Shown here one piece after another: positions 45,643 through 55,340 of a DNA stretch of 64,000 bases; the stretch's first letter is position 1, and every line of letters begins with the position of its first letter. This DNA is from Methylocapsa sp. D3K7. Lineage in GTDB: Bacteria > Pseudomonadota > Alphaproteobacteria > Rhizobiales > Beijerinckiaceae. The position numbers were made by a program, and so were the translations under genes. Location: contig NZ_CP123229.1 of assembly GCF_029855125.1 (NCBI RefSeq), positions 806,001 through 870,000 on the forward strand, in the 5' to 3' direction. The notes beneath the pieces are model-generated. The model ran no database searches, was not told the origin of the DNA, and was given only the letters and a program-made list of their open reading frames with translations.

Positions 45643-45701
45643 CTCGAACCTGCGACCGATCGATTAACAGTCGATTGCTCTACCAGCTGAGCTATCAGGG
45701 A
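45626..45701 (-). tRNA. tRNA-Asn (GTT)
   Basis: The gene is 76 nt, with acceptor stem TCCCTGA/TCAGGGA, D arm AGCTCAGCTGGTAGAGCA, anticodon loop CTGTTAA (GTT), T arm GCAGGTTCGAGTCCTGC, and encoded GCCA. The island integrated at its 3' end and rebuilt an intact gene. Confidence 0.96.
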
Positions 45702-45969
45702 TCGCGATGCTTCGCGACGCGCATATAACAAGCTGCAACCGCCTTTGCAAAGGGCTACTGCACGATCCCAAGAAATTGCCCCGCTTTTCCATAAGATTAT
45801 ATGCGAAAACAAAGAGGTAGTGGCGATCGCAGGTTACCCGGGAGCGCTCGCGGTCAAATTTCCCTGCCCTCTCCTTTAGCCATCGGCTTAGCGGGCTTGT
45901 TGGAACCACGCCTTGCGGGAAAAGCGTATCCTCTGTATAGGCGAGGGCCGCGTGACGCGGTGCGGCAGG

Positions 45970-46043
45970 GGCCTCGTGGCGGAATGGTTACGCAGAGGAC
46001 TGCAAATCCTTCAATCCCGGTTCGATTCCGGGCGAGGCCTCCA
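45970..46043 (+). tRNA. tRNA-Cys (GCA)
   Basis: The gene is 74 nt, with acceptor stem GGCCTCG/CGAGGCC, anticodon loop CTGCAAA (GCA), T arm CCCGGTTCGATTCCGGG, and encoded TCCA. It is divergent from tRNA-Asn. Confidence 0.95.
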
Positions 46044-46253
46044 TCCGTTTTGCCGTTGTTTTATAACTACCTTCATTCAACAATAATCGACCCGAATTGC
46101 AATTGCGGTTCTTGAACTGTGAGACATGCAAACCGGCATCTCCGGGTTAAGCGCAAACATTCAGAGCGCTGACGCAAGCCGTGCACTCGAGGTTTGACCC
46201 AACGCGTGCGAGGCGGAATGGCGGCCGTAGCGGCCATAACTTTGGAGTTCCGC

Positions 46254-47297
46254 GTGTCCGAAAAAATCCCCGTCACCGTGCTGACCGGCTATCTCGGCGC
46301 TGGCAAGACGACGCTTCTGAACCGCATTCTCACCGAGGACCATGGCCGGAAGTTTGCCGTCATCGTCAACGAATTCGGCGAAATCGGCATCGACAATGAT
46401 CTCGTTGTTGGTGCCGACGAGGAAGTGTTCGAAATGAACAATGGCTGCATCTGCTGTACCGTGCGCGGCGATCTCATCCGGATCATCGAGGGCCTCCTCA
46501 AGCGCCGGGGCAAATTCGACGCGATCCTGGTCGAGACGACCGGCCTCGCCGATCCCGCTCCCGTGGCTCAAACTTTTTTTGTCGATGCCGATGTGCGCGA
46601 CGCCGCGCGGCTCGATGCGGTCGTCACCATCGCCGACGCCAAATGGCTCGGCGACCGTCTCAAAGACGCGCCGGAAGCCAAGAATCAGATTGCCTTCGCC
46701 GATGTGATCATCCTCAACAAGACCGATCTCGTGAGCACGGAAGAACTTCACGACGTGGAAGCGCGGATCCGGGCAATCAACCCCTATGCCCAACTGCACA
46801 AGACGACGAACTGCGCCGTGCCGCTCGATGCGGTGCTCGGCCGCAACGCCTTCGACTTGGAGCGCATCCTCGAAATCGAGCCGGAGTTTCTCAACGGCGG
46901 TGATGATCCTGAACATGACCACGACCACCATGATCATCACGGCCACGAGCATCACGAGCACCATCATCACGAGTCACATGGCCTAAAACATTATCACGAC
47001 GAAGACATGCAGTCCGTCGCTCTATCCATCAACGGCGATGTCGATCCAGAGAAATTCGTGCCCTGGCTGCAAGATTATGTGCAGAAAGAAGGCGGGTCCA
47101 TCCTGCGCGCGAAAGGCATCATTGCTTTCAAGGATGAGCCAAAGCGGTTTGTCTTTCAAGGCGTGCATATGCTTCTCGATGGCGATTTGCAGCGCGAATG
47201 GAAGCCGCAGGAGAAGCGTGTGAGCCGGCTTGTCTTCATTGGCCGCAACCTCAAGGAAGACGAAATTACCAAGGGATTCTTGAGCTGCGCCGCTTAA
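46254..47297 (+). CDS. CobW-family metallochaperone GTPase
   Basis: This G3E GTPase, probably a zinc chaperone, has Walker [10 protein letters not shown] and the metal-binding CXCC motif in [13 protein letters not shown]. It also has [16 protein letters not shown] and a His/Asp-rich insert of about 35 residues near 220-255 ([20 protein letters not shown]) before the CobW C-terminal domain. The GTG at 46254 with GGAG 8 bases before gives the standard N-terminus [15 protein letters not shown]; an upstream ATG at 46194 would add 20 odd residues. The WD40 gene follows 37 bp later. Confidence 0.92.
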   Translation: MSEKIPVTVLTGYLGAGKTTLLNRILTEDHGRKFAVIVNEFGEIGIDNDLVVGADEEVFEMNNGCICCTVRGDLIRIIEGLLKRRGKFDAILVETTGLADPAPVAQTFFVDADVRDAARLDAVVTIADAKWLGDRLKDAPEAKNQIAFADVIILNKTDLVSTEELHDVEARIRAINPYAQLHKTTNCAVPLDAVLGRNAFDLERILEIEPEFLNGGDDPEHDHDHHDHHGHEHHEHHHHESHGLKHYHDEDMQSVALSINGDVDPEKFVPWLQDYVQKEGGSILRAKGIIAFKDEPKRFVFQGVHMLLDGDLQREWKPQEKRVSRLVFIGRNLKEDEITKGFLSCAA

Positions 47298-47334
47298 CGC
47301 CCAGCGAGCGATCCATTTCACGCATGAGCTTCCG

Positions 47335-48333
47335 ATGACCGCTGCTGCCCTGACCGCCAATGTCAAGCCGCTGGACGCAGGAGCTCCCGTCGCGGCGGCG
47401 GGTTTCCTTGGAGATATTCCGGCGCTCGCGCTCGAAGACGGCACCGTCTTTTTCGTGACGCCCGGCAGCGGACAGCACATTCCCGTGCATCCGGACGCCG
47501 CGATTCTGACCGCCGTCAATTCGGCGGGTCATTTTGTCACTGGCGGCGATGACGGCCGTGTGGTGGTTGTCTCGCAAGATGGCGCCATCCAAGAAATCGC
47601 CAACGAAAAAGGCAAATGGATCGACGCACTCGCCGCACGGGAGGATGGCGCGGTTGCCTGGTCTTGCGGGAAGGACGTCCGCGCCCGCGATCACCACGGC
47701 GTCATTAAGACCTTTGCCGCGCCATCAACCGTGCGCGGGCTCGCGTTTATGCCAAAGGGTTACCGGATCGCGATTGCCCATTATGATGGCGCAAGCCTGT
47801 GGTTTCCCAATACCGCCGCTCCGCCTGAGCCGTTCAAATGGAAAGGCTCCCATCTCTCCGCGACGGTCTCCCCAGACGGCCGATTTCTCGTGACCTCGAT
47901 GCAGGAAAACACGCTGCATGGCTGGCGGACTGCCGACAAAAAGGACATGCGGATGAGCGGCTACCCCGCGAAGACGCGTTCCTTGTCTTGGTCTTTCGAT
48001 GGCCAATGGCTGGCGACGTCCGGCGCCGACGCCGCGATCATTTGGCCGTTCAAAGATAAGGAAGGACCCATCGGCAAAGCACCGCTCGAATGCGGCGCAC
48101 GGCAAGTGAGGGTCACATCGGTTGCCTTTCATCCAAAATCGCTCGTCTTGGCGCAAGGCTATGAGGATGGACTGGTGATGCTTTGCCGGGTTCCCGACGG
48201 GGCGGAAATACTGGTGCGCCCTCCGCCCGCGGCCGGGCGGGCGATTGGCGCACTTGCTTGGGATGGTCCGGGCCGCAGACTTTTGTTCGGCGCGGCGGAC
48301 GGTACGGCTGGACTTCTTGAGATGCCAGCCTGA
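47335..48333 (+). CDS. WD40-repeat protein, partner of CobW
   Basis: This 332-residue beta-propeller protein has no signal peptide. Repeats are recognisable as segments such as AILTAVNSAGHFVTGGDDGR, VRGLAFMPKGYRIAIAHYDG, TRSLSWSFDGQWLATSGADA and VTSVAFHPKSLVLAQGYEDG. Such a WD40 gene commonly follows cobW in Rhizobiales, as I recall, and is presumed to act in the same metal-homeostasis pathway; that role is inference. It is close enough to cobW (37 bp) to share a transcript. Confidence 0.85.
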   Translation: MTAAALTANVKPLDAGAPVAAAGFLGDIPALALEDGTVFFVTPGSGQHIPVHPDAAILTAVNSAGHFVTGGDDGRVVVVSQDGAIQEIANEKGKWIDALAAREDGAVAWSCGKDVRARDHHGVIKTFAAPSTVRGLAFMPKGYRIAIAHYDGASLWFPNTAAPPEPFKWKGSHLSATVSPDGRFLVTSMQENTLHGWRTADKKDMRMSGYPAKTRSLSWSFDGQWLATSGADAAIIWPFKDKEGPIGKAPLECGARQVRVTSVAFHPKSLVLAQGYEDGLVMLCRVPDGAEILVRPPPAAGRAIGALAWDGPGRRLLFGAADGTAGLLEMPA

Positions 48334-48412
48334 GGCAATTTTTAAATCTGTCATGCTTTGCCGCTACAACTTGGCGTTTGCCAGGTTTCCTGCCCTCCCG
48401 AGGAGCCTCGAA

Positions 48413-49204
48413 ATGAAAATCGCCGATGTCCGCGCGCGCGCTTTCGCCATGCCGCTCAACAACCCCTCCTATCCGCGGGGACCTTATCATTTTTATGATC
48501 GCGAATATTTTGTCGTCGAATATTTGACCGATCCAGAGGCTTTGCGCGCCATTGTGCCCGAGCCCCTCGAAATCATCGACCCGATCGTCAAATTTGAATT
48601 CATCCGTCTGCCGGATACGACTGGCTTTGGGGATTTCACCGAATGCGGCCAGATGATTCGCGTCGGCCTCGGAGGCGAAACGGGAACCTACGTTCATTCG
48701 ATGTATCTTGACGATGAAGCTCCGATCGCGGCGGGGCGCGAAATTTGGGGGTTTCCGCAAAAACTCGCTCGTCTGAATCTCAGCCACGAGAGCGAGGTGC
48801 TTGTGGGCACCCTGCATTTTGGCTCCGTGCCCTGCGCCATAGGCAGTATGGGCTATAAGCACATTGAACTCGACCCCGCACCGATCCTGCGCGAACTCGG
48901 TGCGCCGAATTTTCTGATCAAAATCATACCGCATGTCGATGGCGGCCTGCGGATCTGTGAGCTCGTGCGGTATCGTTGGCAAAACGTCTCGTTGAAAGGC
49001 GCTTGGAGCGGCCCAGCGGCGCTGCAATTATTTCCCCATGCGATGGCAAATGTTTCAAAACTTCCGATCTTGAAAGTGCTTTCCGGCACCCATTTCATCG
49101 CTGATGTGACGCTCGGCCTTGGCGAGGTCGTACATGATTATTTGGCGGATAGAATTGAGCCGCCGCTCCAAGACTTGTCTTTCTTGACGGAGCCCGCGCA
49201 ATGA
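48413..49204 (+). CDS. acetoacetate decarboxylase-family protein
   Basis: This 263-residue protein starts MKIADVRARAFAMPLNNPSY with AGGAG 10 bases upstream. It has the ADC pattern YFVVEYLTDPEALRAIVPEP, AGREIWGFPQKLARLNLSHE and NFLIKIIPHVDGG, containing candidate Schiff-base lysines. True members decarboxylate acetoacetate to acetone; related ones act on other keto acids. Its stop overlaps the start of the patatin-like gene (ATGA), so the two were built as an operon, perhaps for polyhydroxybutyrate or ketone metabolism (inference). Confidence 0.88.
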   Translation: MKIADVRARAFAMPLNNPSYPRGPYHFYDREYFVVEYLTDPEALRAIVPEPLEIIDPIVKFEFIRLPDTTGFGDFTECGQMIRVGLGGETGTYVHSMYLDDEAPIAAGREIWGFPQKLARLNLSHESEVLVGTLHFGSVPCAIGSMGYKHIELDPAPILRELGAPNFLIKIIPHVDGGLRICELVRYRWQNVSLKGAWSGPAALQLFPHAMANVSKLPILKVLSGTHFIADVTLGLGEVVHDYLADRIEPPLQDLSFLTEPAQ

Positions 49205-50367
49205 ACGAGATGCGCCCGGCGCGCGCAAAGACTCGCCGGGACAATATTGAGGCCATCGCCAAACGTTACGACCGCGTCGCCCTGGTCCTGTAGGGCGGTG
49301 GCGCCTTGGGGGCCTATCAGATCGGCGTCTATCAAGCACTAGCCGAGGCAGGCTGCGAGCCAACTTGGATCTCGGGCGTCTCGATCGGCGCCATCAACTC
49401 CGCGATCATTGCCGGCAATGGGCCGGAAAAGCGGTTACAAAACCTCGAAGTTTTCTGGTCCACGGTGTCGGGGCGCAAGATCTGGGCCTATACGCCAGAA
49501 GGCGATATTTTCCGTGATTTCCGCAATCAGACAAGTTCCCTGATGACGCTGCTCTTTGGCCAGCCGGGATTCTTTCAGCCACGCTCGCCCAGTCCTTGGC
49601 TGCAACCGCCGGGCGCGCAGGGCGCCACCAGTTACTATGATTCCGGCACCTTAAAAGACACGCTCGAAAAGCTGATCGATTTTGATCTTCTCAACGATGG
49701 CCGCAAACGGCTCAGCGTCGGCGCGGTCAATGTGTGGACTGGCAATTTCGTCTATTTCGACACCGAGAAGCAAAGGATCGGCCCCGAGCACATCATGGCC
49801 TCAGGTGCGCTTCCCCCGGCGCTTCCGGCCGTCAAGATCGAGGGCGAATATTATTGGGACGGCGGCATCGTCTCCAACACGCCGCTGCAATATTTGTTGG
49901 AACAAGACGAGCACCAATCCTCGCTGGTGTTTCAGGTAGATCTTTTTAGCGCGCGCGGAACCTTGCCCCGCCAGATGTCCGATGTTCTGACCCGCCACAA
50001 GGAAATCATGTATTCGAGCCGCACCCGCCAGAATACGGATGCTTTCGCGCGCGCGCATAATATGAAGATGCGCCTTGCCGATGCTTTGAAAAGAGTCCCA
50101 CCCGAAGCGCTGAAGCCAGGCGAGAAGGAATTTTTGGCCGAATGTTCTAACGCCGCCGTCGTCAATATTGTGCATCTTATCTATCAGCATAAGAACTATG
50201 AAGGCCACGCGCGGGACTATGAGTTTTCCGGCACATCGATGCGTGAGCATTGGGACTCGGGCTATGAGGATACGTTGCGCACGCTTCGCCATCCCGAATG
50301 GCTGGAACGATCGGCGATTACGCGGGGGGTGACGGTCCACGATCTGCATCGCGAGGACCCGACGTAA
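49201..50367 (+). pseudogene. patatin-like phospholipase interrupted by amber codon
   Basis: The ATG at 49201 overlaps the ADC stop. After 30 codons (ending RVALVL) a TAG at 49291-49293 replaces the Gln usual in the motif VLQGGGALGAYQ. The frame then stays open for 358 codons with all other family marks: GGGALGAYQIGVYQA (oxyanion hole), GVSIGAIN (nucleophile Ser), DGGIVSNTPLQY (catalytic Asp) and the DUF3734-type C-terminus. One C-to-T change from CAG explains it. Restart at the TTG at 49306 would lose the oxyanion-hole glycines. It may be a recent pseudogene, a sequencing error or a suppressed amber. Confidence 0.82.
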
Positions 50368-50390
50368 AGGAAAATCCTCCGCGATCGGCT

Positions 50391-50996
50391 CTACACGGCA
50401 AATCGCCGCGTTGCCTTAACCCAATCCTGCGCGCGTTGCTCTGGATGGGCGTTGCGCGTAATGTCGGTGACAACGGCAGCACTGTCCGCTCCTGCTTTTA
50501 ATACTCCCACCGCCCGCTCCAAGGTTATACCGCCGATCGCAACGAGCGGTATTTTGCCAATTTTCTCCTTCCATTCTGCGAGGCGCGGCGGGCCTTGCGG
50601 CGCAAAGGCCATCGCTTTCAGGATTGTCGGATAAATAGGACCAAGCGCGATATAATCCGGCTGGGTTTCGAGGGCGCGAAAAAGCTCGGTCTCGTCATGG
50701 GTTGAGACGCCGAGCTTCAAACCGGCGCGGCGGATCGCGGCGAGATCAGCTGAATCGAGGTCGGTTTGGCCAAGATGGATGAAATCGCAGCCCGTATCGA
50801 TCGCCTCTTGCCAATAGTCGTTGACGACGAGTTGGGCGCCTGCGCCCGCGCAGAGCGCTTTTGCCTCGATGATCTCGGAGCGGACCCTAGCACCTGGCAG
50901 GTCTTTGATCCGCAATTGCACGAGCCGCACGCCGCTCGGCAACAGCCGTGCGATCCAAGCCGCGCTGTCAACGATCAGATAGAAAGGATCAAGCAT
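50391..50996 (-). CDS. thiE: thiamine-phosphate synthase
   Basis: ThiE joins HMP pyrophosphate and thiazole phosphate to give thiamine monophosphate. The 201-residue TIM barrel shows [30 protein letters not shown] and IPLVAIGGI. The gene overlaps the thiG stop by 8 bp and is last in the thiOSGE operon. It is convergent with the patatin-like gene. Confidence 0.92.
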   Translation of the reverse strand: MLDPFYLIVDSAAWIARLLPSGVRLVQLRIKDLPGARVRSEIIEAKALCAGAGAQLVVNDYWQEAIDTGCDFIHLGQTDLDSADLAAIRRAGLKLGVSTHDETELFRALETQPDYIALGPIYPTILKAMAFAPQGPPRLAEWKEKIGKIPLVAIGGITLERAVGVLKAGADSAAVVTDITRNAHPEQRAQDWVKATRRFAV

Positions 50997-51798
50997 GCGC
51001 GCGATCGCTGAAGGCGCGCCCGATCACGGGTGTCGAGGGAGCCGCCATGTCCCGCGCCTGCATCAGATCGGCGTTGTAGCCAAGCCGCCCCGCCTCCACC
51101 GCCAAAGCAAAGGCACGCGCCATTTGCACAGGATCGCCCGCCTTGGCGATCGCCGTGTTGATGAGCACTGCATCGAATCCCATCTCCATCGCCACCGCCG
51201 CATGCGAAGGCGCGCCGATTCCAGCATCGACAATAAGTGGCACGCCTGGAAAATGCGCGCGCAACGATCTGAGCGCATAGGGATTGTTGAGGCCACGCCC
51301 CGAGCCGATGGGCGATCCCCAAGGCATGAGCACTTCGCAGCCTGCGCCCAGCAGTTTCTCGGCCGCGACAAGATCCTCTGTGGTGTAAGGGAAGACTTGA
51401 AATCCTTCGCGCGTGAGGATCGATGCCGCTTCGACGAGACCAAACACATCCGGCTGCAAAGTATCTTCTTCGCCGATCACCTCGAGTTTGATCCAAGGCG
51501 TGTCGAACACTTCGCGCGCCATTTGCGCGGTGGTCACGGCGTCCTTCACGCTGAGGCACCCGGCGGTGTTCGGCAAAACCCGGACGCCCAATTCGCGGAT
51601 CAGCGCCCAAAACCCCTCGCCTGCCCGGCTGCCTCCGGATTCACGCCTGAGCGATACCGTCACGATTTCGGCCCTAGCCGCCGCGATGGATTGCGAGAGA
51701 ATTGCGGGAGAGGGATATTGCGCGGTCCCGGCAAGCAGCCGGGAAGAAAATTCGGCGCCATACAGCTTGAGACGGTCCTGGTGTGGAGACGCCGCCAT
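50989..51798 (-). CDS. thiG: thiazole synthase
   Basis: ThiG forms the thiazole ring from deoxyxylulose phosphate, dehydroglycine and ThiS thiocarboxylate. The 269-residue protein has the start [20 protein letters not shown] and [16 protein letters not shown] with the Schiff-base Lys. It also has [20 protein letters not shown] and [20 protein letters not shown], the phosphate-binding loop. It lies one base downstream of thiS. Confidence 0.95.
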   Translation of the reverse strand: MAASPHQDRLKLYGAEFSSRLLAGTAQYPSPAILSQSIAAARAEIVTVSLRRESGGSRAGEGFWALIRELGVRVLPNTAGCLSVKDAVTTAQMAREVFDTPWIKLEVIGEEDTLQPDVFGLVEAASILTREGFQVFPYTTEDLVAAEKLLGAGCEVLMPWGSPIGSGRGLNNPYALRSLRAHFPGVPLIVDAGIGAPSHAAVAMEMGFDAVLINTAIAKAGDPVQMARAFALAVEAGRLGYNADLMQARDMAAPSTPVIGRAFSDRAHA

Positions 51799-51799
51799 G

Positions 51800-51997
51800 T
51801 CAGCCTCCTTGACGCGGGGTGAGGATTTCCACCTCGTCGCCCTCGTTCAATAGTGTTTTGAAGCGATCTGTTTTCCGAACAAAACTGTGATTGAGCGCTG
51901 TGGCGACCGCGGTGTCCTCATAGTCGAGTTCGTGCAGCAACGCGGCCAGATTTGCCGCCCTAACGTCAAGCGCTTTGCCGTTCACATGGATTTGCAT
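51800..51997 (-). CDS. thiS: sulfur carrier protein ThiS
   Basis: This is a 65-residue ubiquitin-like sulfur carrier starting [20 protein letters not shown] and ending in the essential Gly-Gly (LTPRQGG). It overlaps the thiO 3' end by 32 bp. No thiF was seen in the window, so adenylation may rely on a gene elsewhere. Confidence 0.93.
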   Translation of the reverse strand: MQIHVNGKALDVRAANLAALLHELDYEDTAVATALNHSFVRKTDRFKTLLNEGDEVEILTPRQGG

Positions 51998-52976
51998 CCA
52001 TCACCTCCGGAAAATAAGCGTCTTTGCGGATGATTTGCACGACCCGCCTGGCAAGAGCGGGCGCAAGCAAGAAGCCATGCCGGTACAAGCCGTTGACATA
52101 GAGTTTACGCCCGTCGCGGCGGATTCTTGGCAGATTGCCCGGAAAGGCCGGCCGCACGCCGGCCCCCGTCTCTACAATTTCCGCCTCGGCAAAAGCCGGA
52201 TGCAGACAATAGGCGGCACCCAGCAATTCGAGCATGGCCCGCGCGGTGATCCGGCCGGGCTCGGCATTTTCGACCATCGTCGCGCCGACCATGAACCGCC
52301 CATCGCCGCGCGGCACGATATAGACAGGATGGCGCGGGTGCAGGAGCTGCACCGGCCGGCTCAGCGTGATCTCCCGCGTTGCCAAAACCAGCATTTCACC
52401 CTTGACACCGCGCAGATCGGGCAACGCGTCTTGCGCCGCAAGACCGCGGCAATCAATCGTCCAATCAGAGGACTTCAACATCTGAGCCGCATCCACGCCA
52501 AAGCGCAGCGCAACATTGTCGAAAGAAGCAAGCCGCGCTGCGAGAACGTCCATCGCCGCGCGCGGATCGAGATGCGCCTCGGAGGGGAAAAACAAGGCTT
52601 CGTCAAAACGCCTTTCGAGATCCGGTTCCAGCGCCGCAATTTTCGTGGAGTCAAGCCGCTCAAAGCCAGAGGCGCGACGGGCAAAACGGGCAAGCTCCGG
52701 CCGGTCACGAGCAGGCGCAACAAGAAGTGACCCATGCTGTTTTGCGACGGGTATGGTTTTTGTCCAGAATTGAAGCGATTCGAGACCGAGATGGAGAACG
52801 AGTTTTTCTGTACCCTCGGCCTCGCACCAAGGGGCCAGCATGCCGCCCGCAAAATAGGAACAGCCGAGCCCCGGACCCTCCCGCCTCTCGACCACTTCCA
52901 CATCAAGCCCGGCGCGGGCGCATTCAAAGGCAACTGTGAGCCCGGCAACACCGGCACCGATAACGCGAATAGGCAT
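51966..52976 (-). CDS. thiO: glycine oxidase
   Basis: ThiO oxidises glycine to the imine used for the thiazole ring. The 336-residue flavoprotein opens MPIRVIGAGVAGLTVAFECA with the FAD motif. GLGCSYFAGGMLAPWCEAEG and YVNGLYRHGFLLAPALA near the C-terminus are typical. The start at 52976 is chosen for family fit; an earlier ATG at 53018 adds 14 residues. It is first gene of the operon, 90 bp after the riboswitch. Confidence 0.92.
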   Translation of the reverse strand: MPIRVIGAGVAGLTVAFECARAGLDVEVVERREGPGLGCSYFAGGMLAPWCEAEGTEKLVLHLGLESLQFWTKTIPVAKQHGSLLVAPARDRPELARFARRASGFERLDSTKIAALEPDLERRFDEALFFPSEAHLDPRAAMDVLAARLASFDNVALRFGVDAAQMLKSSDWTIDCRGLAAQDALPDLRGVKGEMLVLATREITLSRPVQLLHPRHPVYIVPRGDGRFMVGATMVENAEPGRITARAMLELLGAAYCLHPAFAEAEIVETGAGVRPAFPGNLPRIRRDGRKLYVNGLYRHGFLLAPALARRVVQIIRKDAYFPEVMDANPCERQSA

Positions 52977-53065
52977 GGCCCTACCCATTGGCGCGGGCTT
53001 TCGGCCAGCTATCGACACAAAGGCGCCGGAAAAACAGATCTGTTAAGGGAAAAATCATGGCTTAC

Positions 53066-53165
53066 CATCCCTACGCCAGTGCGAACTGGATCAGGTTCGA
53101 AGGGTCGCTAGGCCGCTTTGTCAGCGCCGCCAGCCTCTCAGCCCCCTGCCGGGGATCCCCTAGGT
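53066..53165 (-). promoter_or_regulatory. TPP riboswitch (THI element)
   Basis: On the minus strand the conserved parts of the TPP aptamer appear in order: GGGGGCTGAGAGG, a variable P3 arm, then ACCCTTCGAACCTGATCCAG and CACTGGCGTAGGGA, with the closing stem ATCCC/GGGAT. It precedes thiO and should repress thiOSGE when thiamine pyrophosphate is plentiful. Confidence 0.95.
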
Positions 53166-53416
53166 TTTCACCGAATTAGATAGGCTTATTAGGGGTTTGC
53201 GTCAAGGACGGCAGCCTTTGCTCACCGCAACCAACTCCGGAAAAACTTGAAAACCCTGACTTGAGCCGCGCGAACACCTCCCGGGCGCAAATTAATCATT
53301 TTCTGCCACATTAATGCTTTTTTACGGACAGATAGAATTGGAGGCGTAAAGGCACCGGTTGCGCAAAAACCGTCGGAGCCCTGGCTTTTTTAATTTTCGA
53401 CAAATGAGCAGAGCCT

Positions 53417-54322
53417 ATGAACATCGCCTCTAGGAACACGCATAAACCGGCGGGCAACGCTGCGAACTGGTTATCGATCCATGCTGTCGCGGCATTGGCG
53501 GTGATGGCCGTCTCCATGCCGGCCTCCGCTGACTCATGGATGGATTCTCTCAATCCATTCAATCTGTTCAAGGGCGAAAAATACGAAACCAAGATCATTC
53601 CCGATGTTCCAGCAGACGATCTCTACAATCAAGGATTAGCCCGGCTCCAATCCAAGGATTATGATGGCGCCGCCAAAAAATTCGCTGACCTTGAAAAACA
53701 ATATCCGTATTCGCAATGGCAAAGGAAGGCGAGTTTGATGACCACCTTCAGCCAATATCAAAATGGCAGCTATGACGACGCCATTGCATCGGCAAAACGG
53801 TACATTGCCCTTTATCCCGCATCCCCAGACATCCCATACGCTTATTATCTCGAAGGCATGTCCTACTACAATCAAATCCCGGACATCAGCCGCGATCAAG
53901 GGCGCGCGGCGAAGGCTGTCGAGGTCTTTACCGTCATCACCGACAAATACCCGAAGTCGGAATATGCGCAGGATGCGAGCTACAAGCTTCAGGTTGCCCG
54001 CGACCAATTGGCGGGTAAGGAAATGTCGGTTGGCCGTTATTATCTCAACCAGCACAATTACGCGGCGGCGATCAACCGCTTTCGCGAGGTGTTGTTCAAA
54101 TATCAAACGACTCGCCATGCGGAAGAAGCTTTGATGCGCTTGACCGAGGCTTATCTCGCGCTCGGTGTCCCCAGCGAAGCGCAGACCGCCGCCGCCGTTC
54201 TCGGCCATAACTACCCCGAGTCAAGCTGGTACAAGGATGCCTTCGCGCTGCTCCAAGGCGGCGGCCTGCAGCCAAACGAGGATAAGGGATCCTGGATCTC
54301 GAAAATCTTCCGCCTTGGCTAG
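53417..54322 (+). CDS. bamD: outer-membrane assembly factor BamD
   Basis: BamD is a TPR-type scaffold of the outer-membrane protein insertion machine. The protein has 301 residues. Family segments are DVPADDLYNQGLARLQSKDY, AAKKFADLEKQYPYSQWQRK and SPDIPYAYYLEGMSYYNQIP with following TPRs. The N-terminus is unusual. The signal sequence (VAALAVMAVSMPASADSWMD) has no lipobox Cys, and the cut would be by signal peptidase I after ASA. Homologues normally carry a lipid-anchored Cys just before the LNPF segment seen here. The stop codon TAG abuts the end of an IS5-like relic. Confidence 0.93.
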   Translation: MNIASRNTHKPAGNAANWLSIHAVAALAVMAVSMPASADSWMDSLNPFNLFKGEKYETKIIPDVPADDLYNQGLARLQSKDYDGAAKKFADLEKQYPYSQWQRKASLMTTFSQYQNGSYDDAIASAKRYIALYPASPDIPYAYYLEGMSYYNQIPDISRDQGRAAKAVEVFTVITDKYPKSEYAQDASYKLQVARDQLAGKEMSVGRYYLNQHNYAAAINRFREVLFKYQTTRHAEEALMRLTEAYLALGVPSEAQTAAAVLGHNYPESSWYKDAFALLQGGGLQPNEDKGSWISKIFRLG

Positions 54323-54630
54323 GGTCAGGACTCATTTAGCCCAGTAGCTGACGCAGGCTGCGATGAGGACGCCAGAGAGGAAGCTCTCGGCGAGTTTGTC
54401 ATATCGAGTTGCGACACGGCGATAGTCATTAAGGCGGGACCAACACCGCTCAGAACCCGGCGGTCATCCACGCGACGAGCGCCCCTTGCGGCCCCTGGGA
54501 AGATGCGGCTCGATCCGAGCCCAAGCCTCGTCGTCCAGCCAGTAAAGCTTGCGCATTCAAAGCTCCCTTCCAGAAGCCTTGAATCAGAACAACAACCTCA
54601 CAGCCAAACCTTATTGGGTACGGGCCTTAG
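54322..54630 (-). mobile_element. decayed IS5-family element (internally deleted)
   Basis: The left terminal repeat GGGTCAGGACTCATTTAG starts at 54322. The minus strand encodes an N-terminal transposase piece (MRKLYWLDDEAWARIEPHLP at 54558 and following VDDRRVLSG) joined directly to a C-terminal piece (DYRRVATRYDKLAESFLSGV), so the catalytic centre is deleted. A degenerate right repeat lies at 54613-54630. It is non-autonomous and MITE-like. Confidence 0.75.
54596..54630 (+). repeat. IS5-type right end, inner copy
   Basis: These 35 bp match 55790-55824 at 29 positions, same orientation. The outermost bases resemble the complement of the left repeat at 54322. Confidence 0.6.
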
Positions 54631-54739
54631 CGTGCCGCCTAGGAAGAGGGGCATGAACAGTGAGCGAACGATATCGACATTGATTGCGTTCATCGCCGAG
54701 ATGCCGGCCGCTGACGGTGGTGATCCGGCAGCAGACCCA

Positions 54740-55231
54740 TTAAGCACGCAATGCCTCGACATGGCGCGCGAGCTTTTCGAGCGTCTGGTAACCGTATTCG
54801 ACTGCACCGAAGCCGATGCCCGCGTCGCGCTTTGCTTTGGTTGGATGCAACTGACGCAATGTAATCACGGTCTTGCTATCGCCCTGTTCGTCGAAAGTGA
54901 TGGTTGTCCGGAATCGCCCCGGATCGTCATCGCTGTCCGTTCCGTGATCGAACTCGATCAGAGTCGGTCGTTCGATACGACGGAATATCATCCGGTTGGT
55001 GAAGCGCTGGCCATCAGGTGCGATCATGTCGAAGCGCCACAGACCGCCGACGCATATGTCGATCTCCTTGGTCTCGATTTTAAAACCGGTTGGCCCGAAC
55101 CAGCTCGGCAGATGTTTCGGGTCGATCCAGGCAGAAAACACAACGTCGCGCCGCGCATCAATTACCCGCGAGAGAACGGTTTCGCGATCGAGCGCCCATT
55201 GCGAGAGCGCAGCGTTGGTGGACGAGTTCAT
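54740..55231 (-). CDS. AHSA1/SRPBCC-domain protein
   Basis: This 163-residue protein has the AHSA1-type START fold. RETVLSRVIDARRDVVFSAW and PKHLPSWFGPTGFKIETKEI form the N-terminal strands and helix, and the long C-terminal helix includes GYQTLEKLARHVEALRA. Such proteins are typically encoded beside ArsR regulators, as here (109 bp downstream of it). The start ATG at 55231 has AAGGA 8 bases before. Ligand unknown. It lies inside the 1.5-kb insertion between bamD and recN. Confidence 0.85.
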   Translation of the reverse strand: MNSSTNAALSQWALDRETVLSRVIDARRDVVFSAWIDPKHLPSWFGPTGFKIETKEIDICVGGLWRFDMIAPDGQRFTNRMIFRRIERPTLIEFDHGTDSDDDPGRFRTTITFDEQGDSKTVITLRQLHPTKAKRDAGIGFGAVEYGYQTLEKLARHVEALRA

Positions 55232-55340
55232 GATCAAATCCTTTGATTGGGATGGGCATGTGACAGTGGTGTCAATGACGCGGGCGAACTCCCTGAGATC
55301 GTGGCGGCAGCAAGGAGCGTCCGCCGTTTGCGGAACTCAA

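Noticed and set aside
46161..46970. 269-codon minus-strand frame
   Set aside because: It is antisense to the cobW gene, whose motifs are unambiguous; the frame is an artefact of high-GC codons.
48113..49027. 304-codon minus-strand frame
   Set aside because: It lies opposite the WD40 and acetoacetate decarboxylase genes, has no ribosome site and no recognisable motif.
40171..50367. General recoding of TAG as a sense codon
   Set aside because: Core genes such as rpmB, bamD and the coiled-coil HTH gene end naturally in TAG, so the two amber-interrupted genes are better read as single mutations or base errors.
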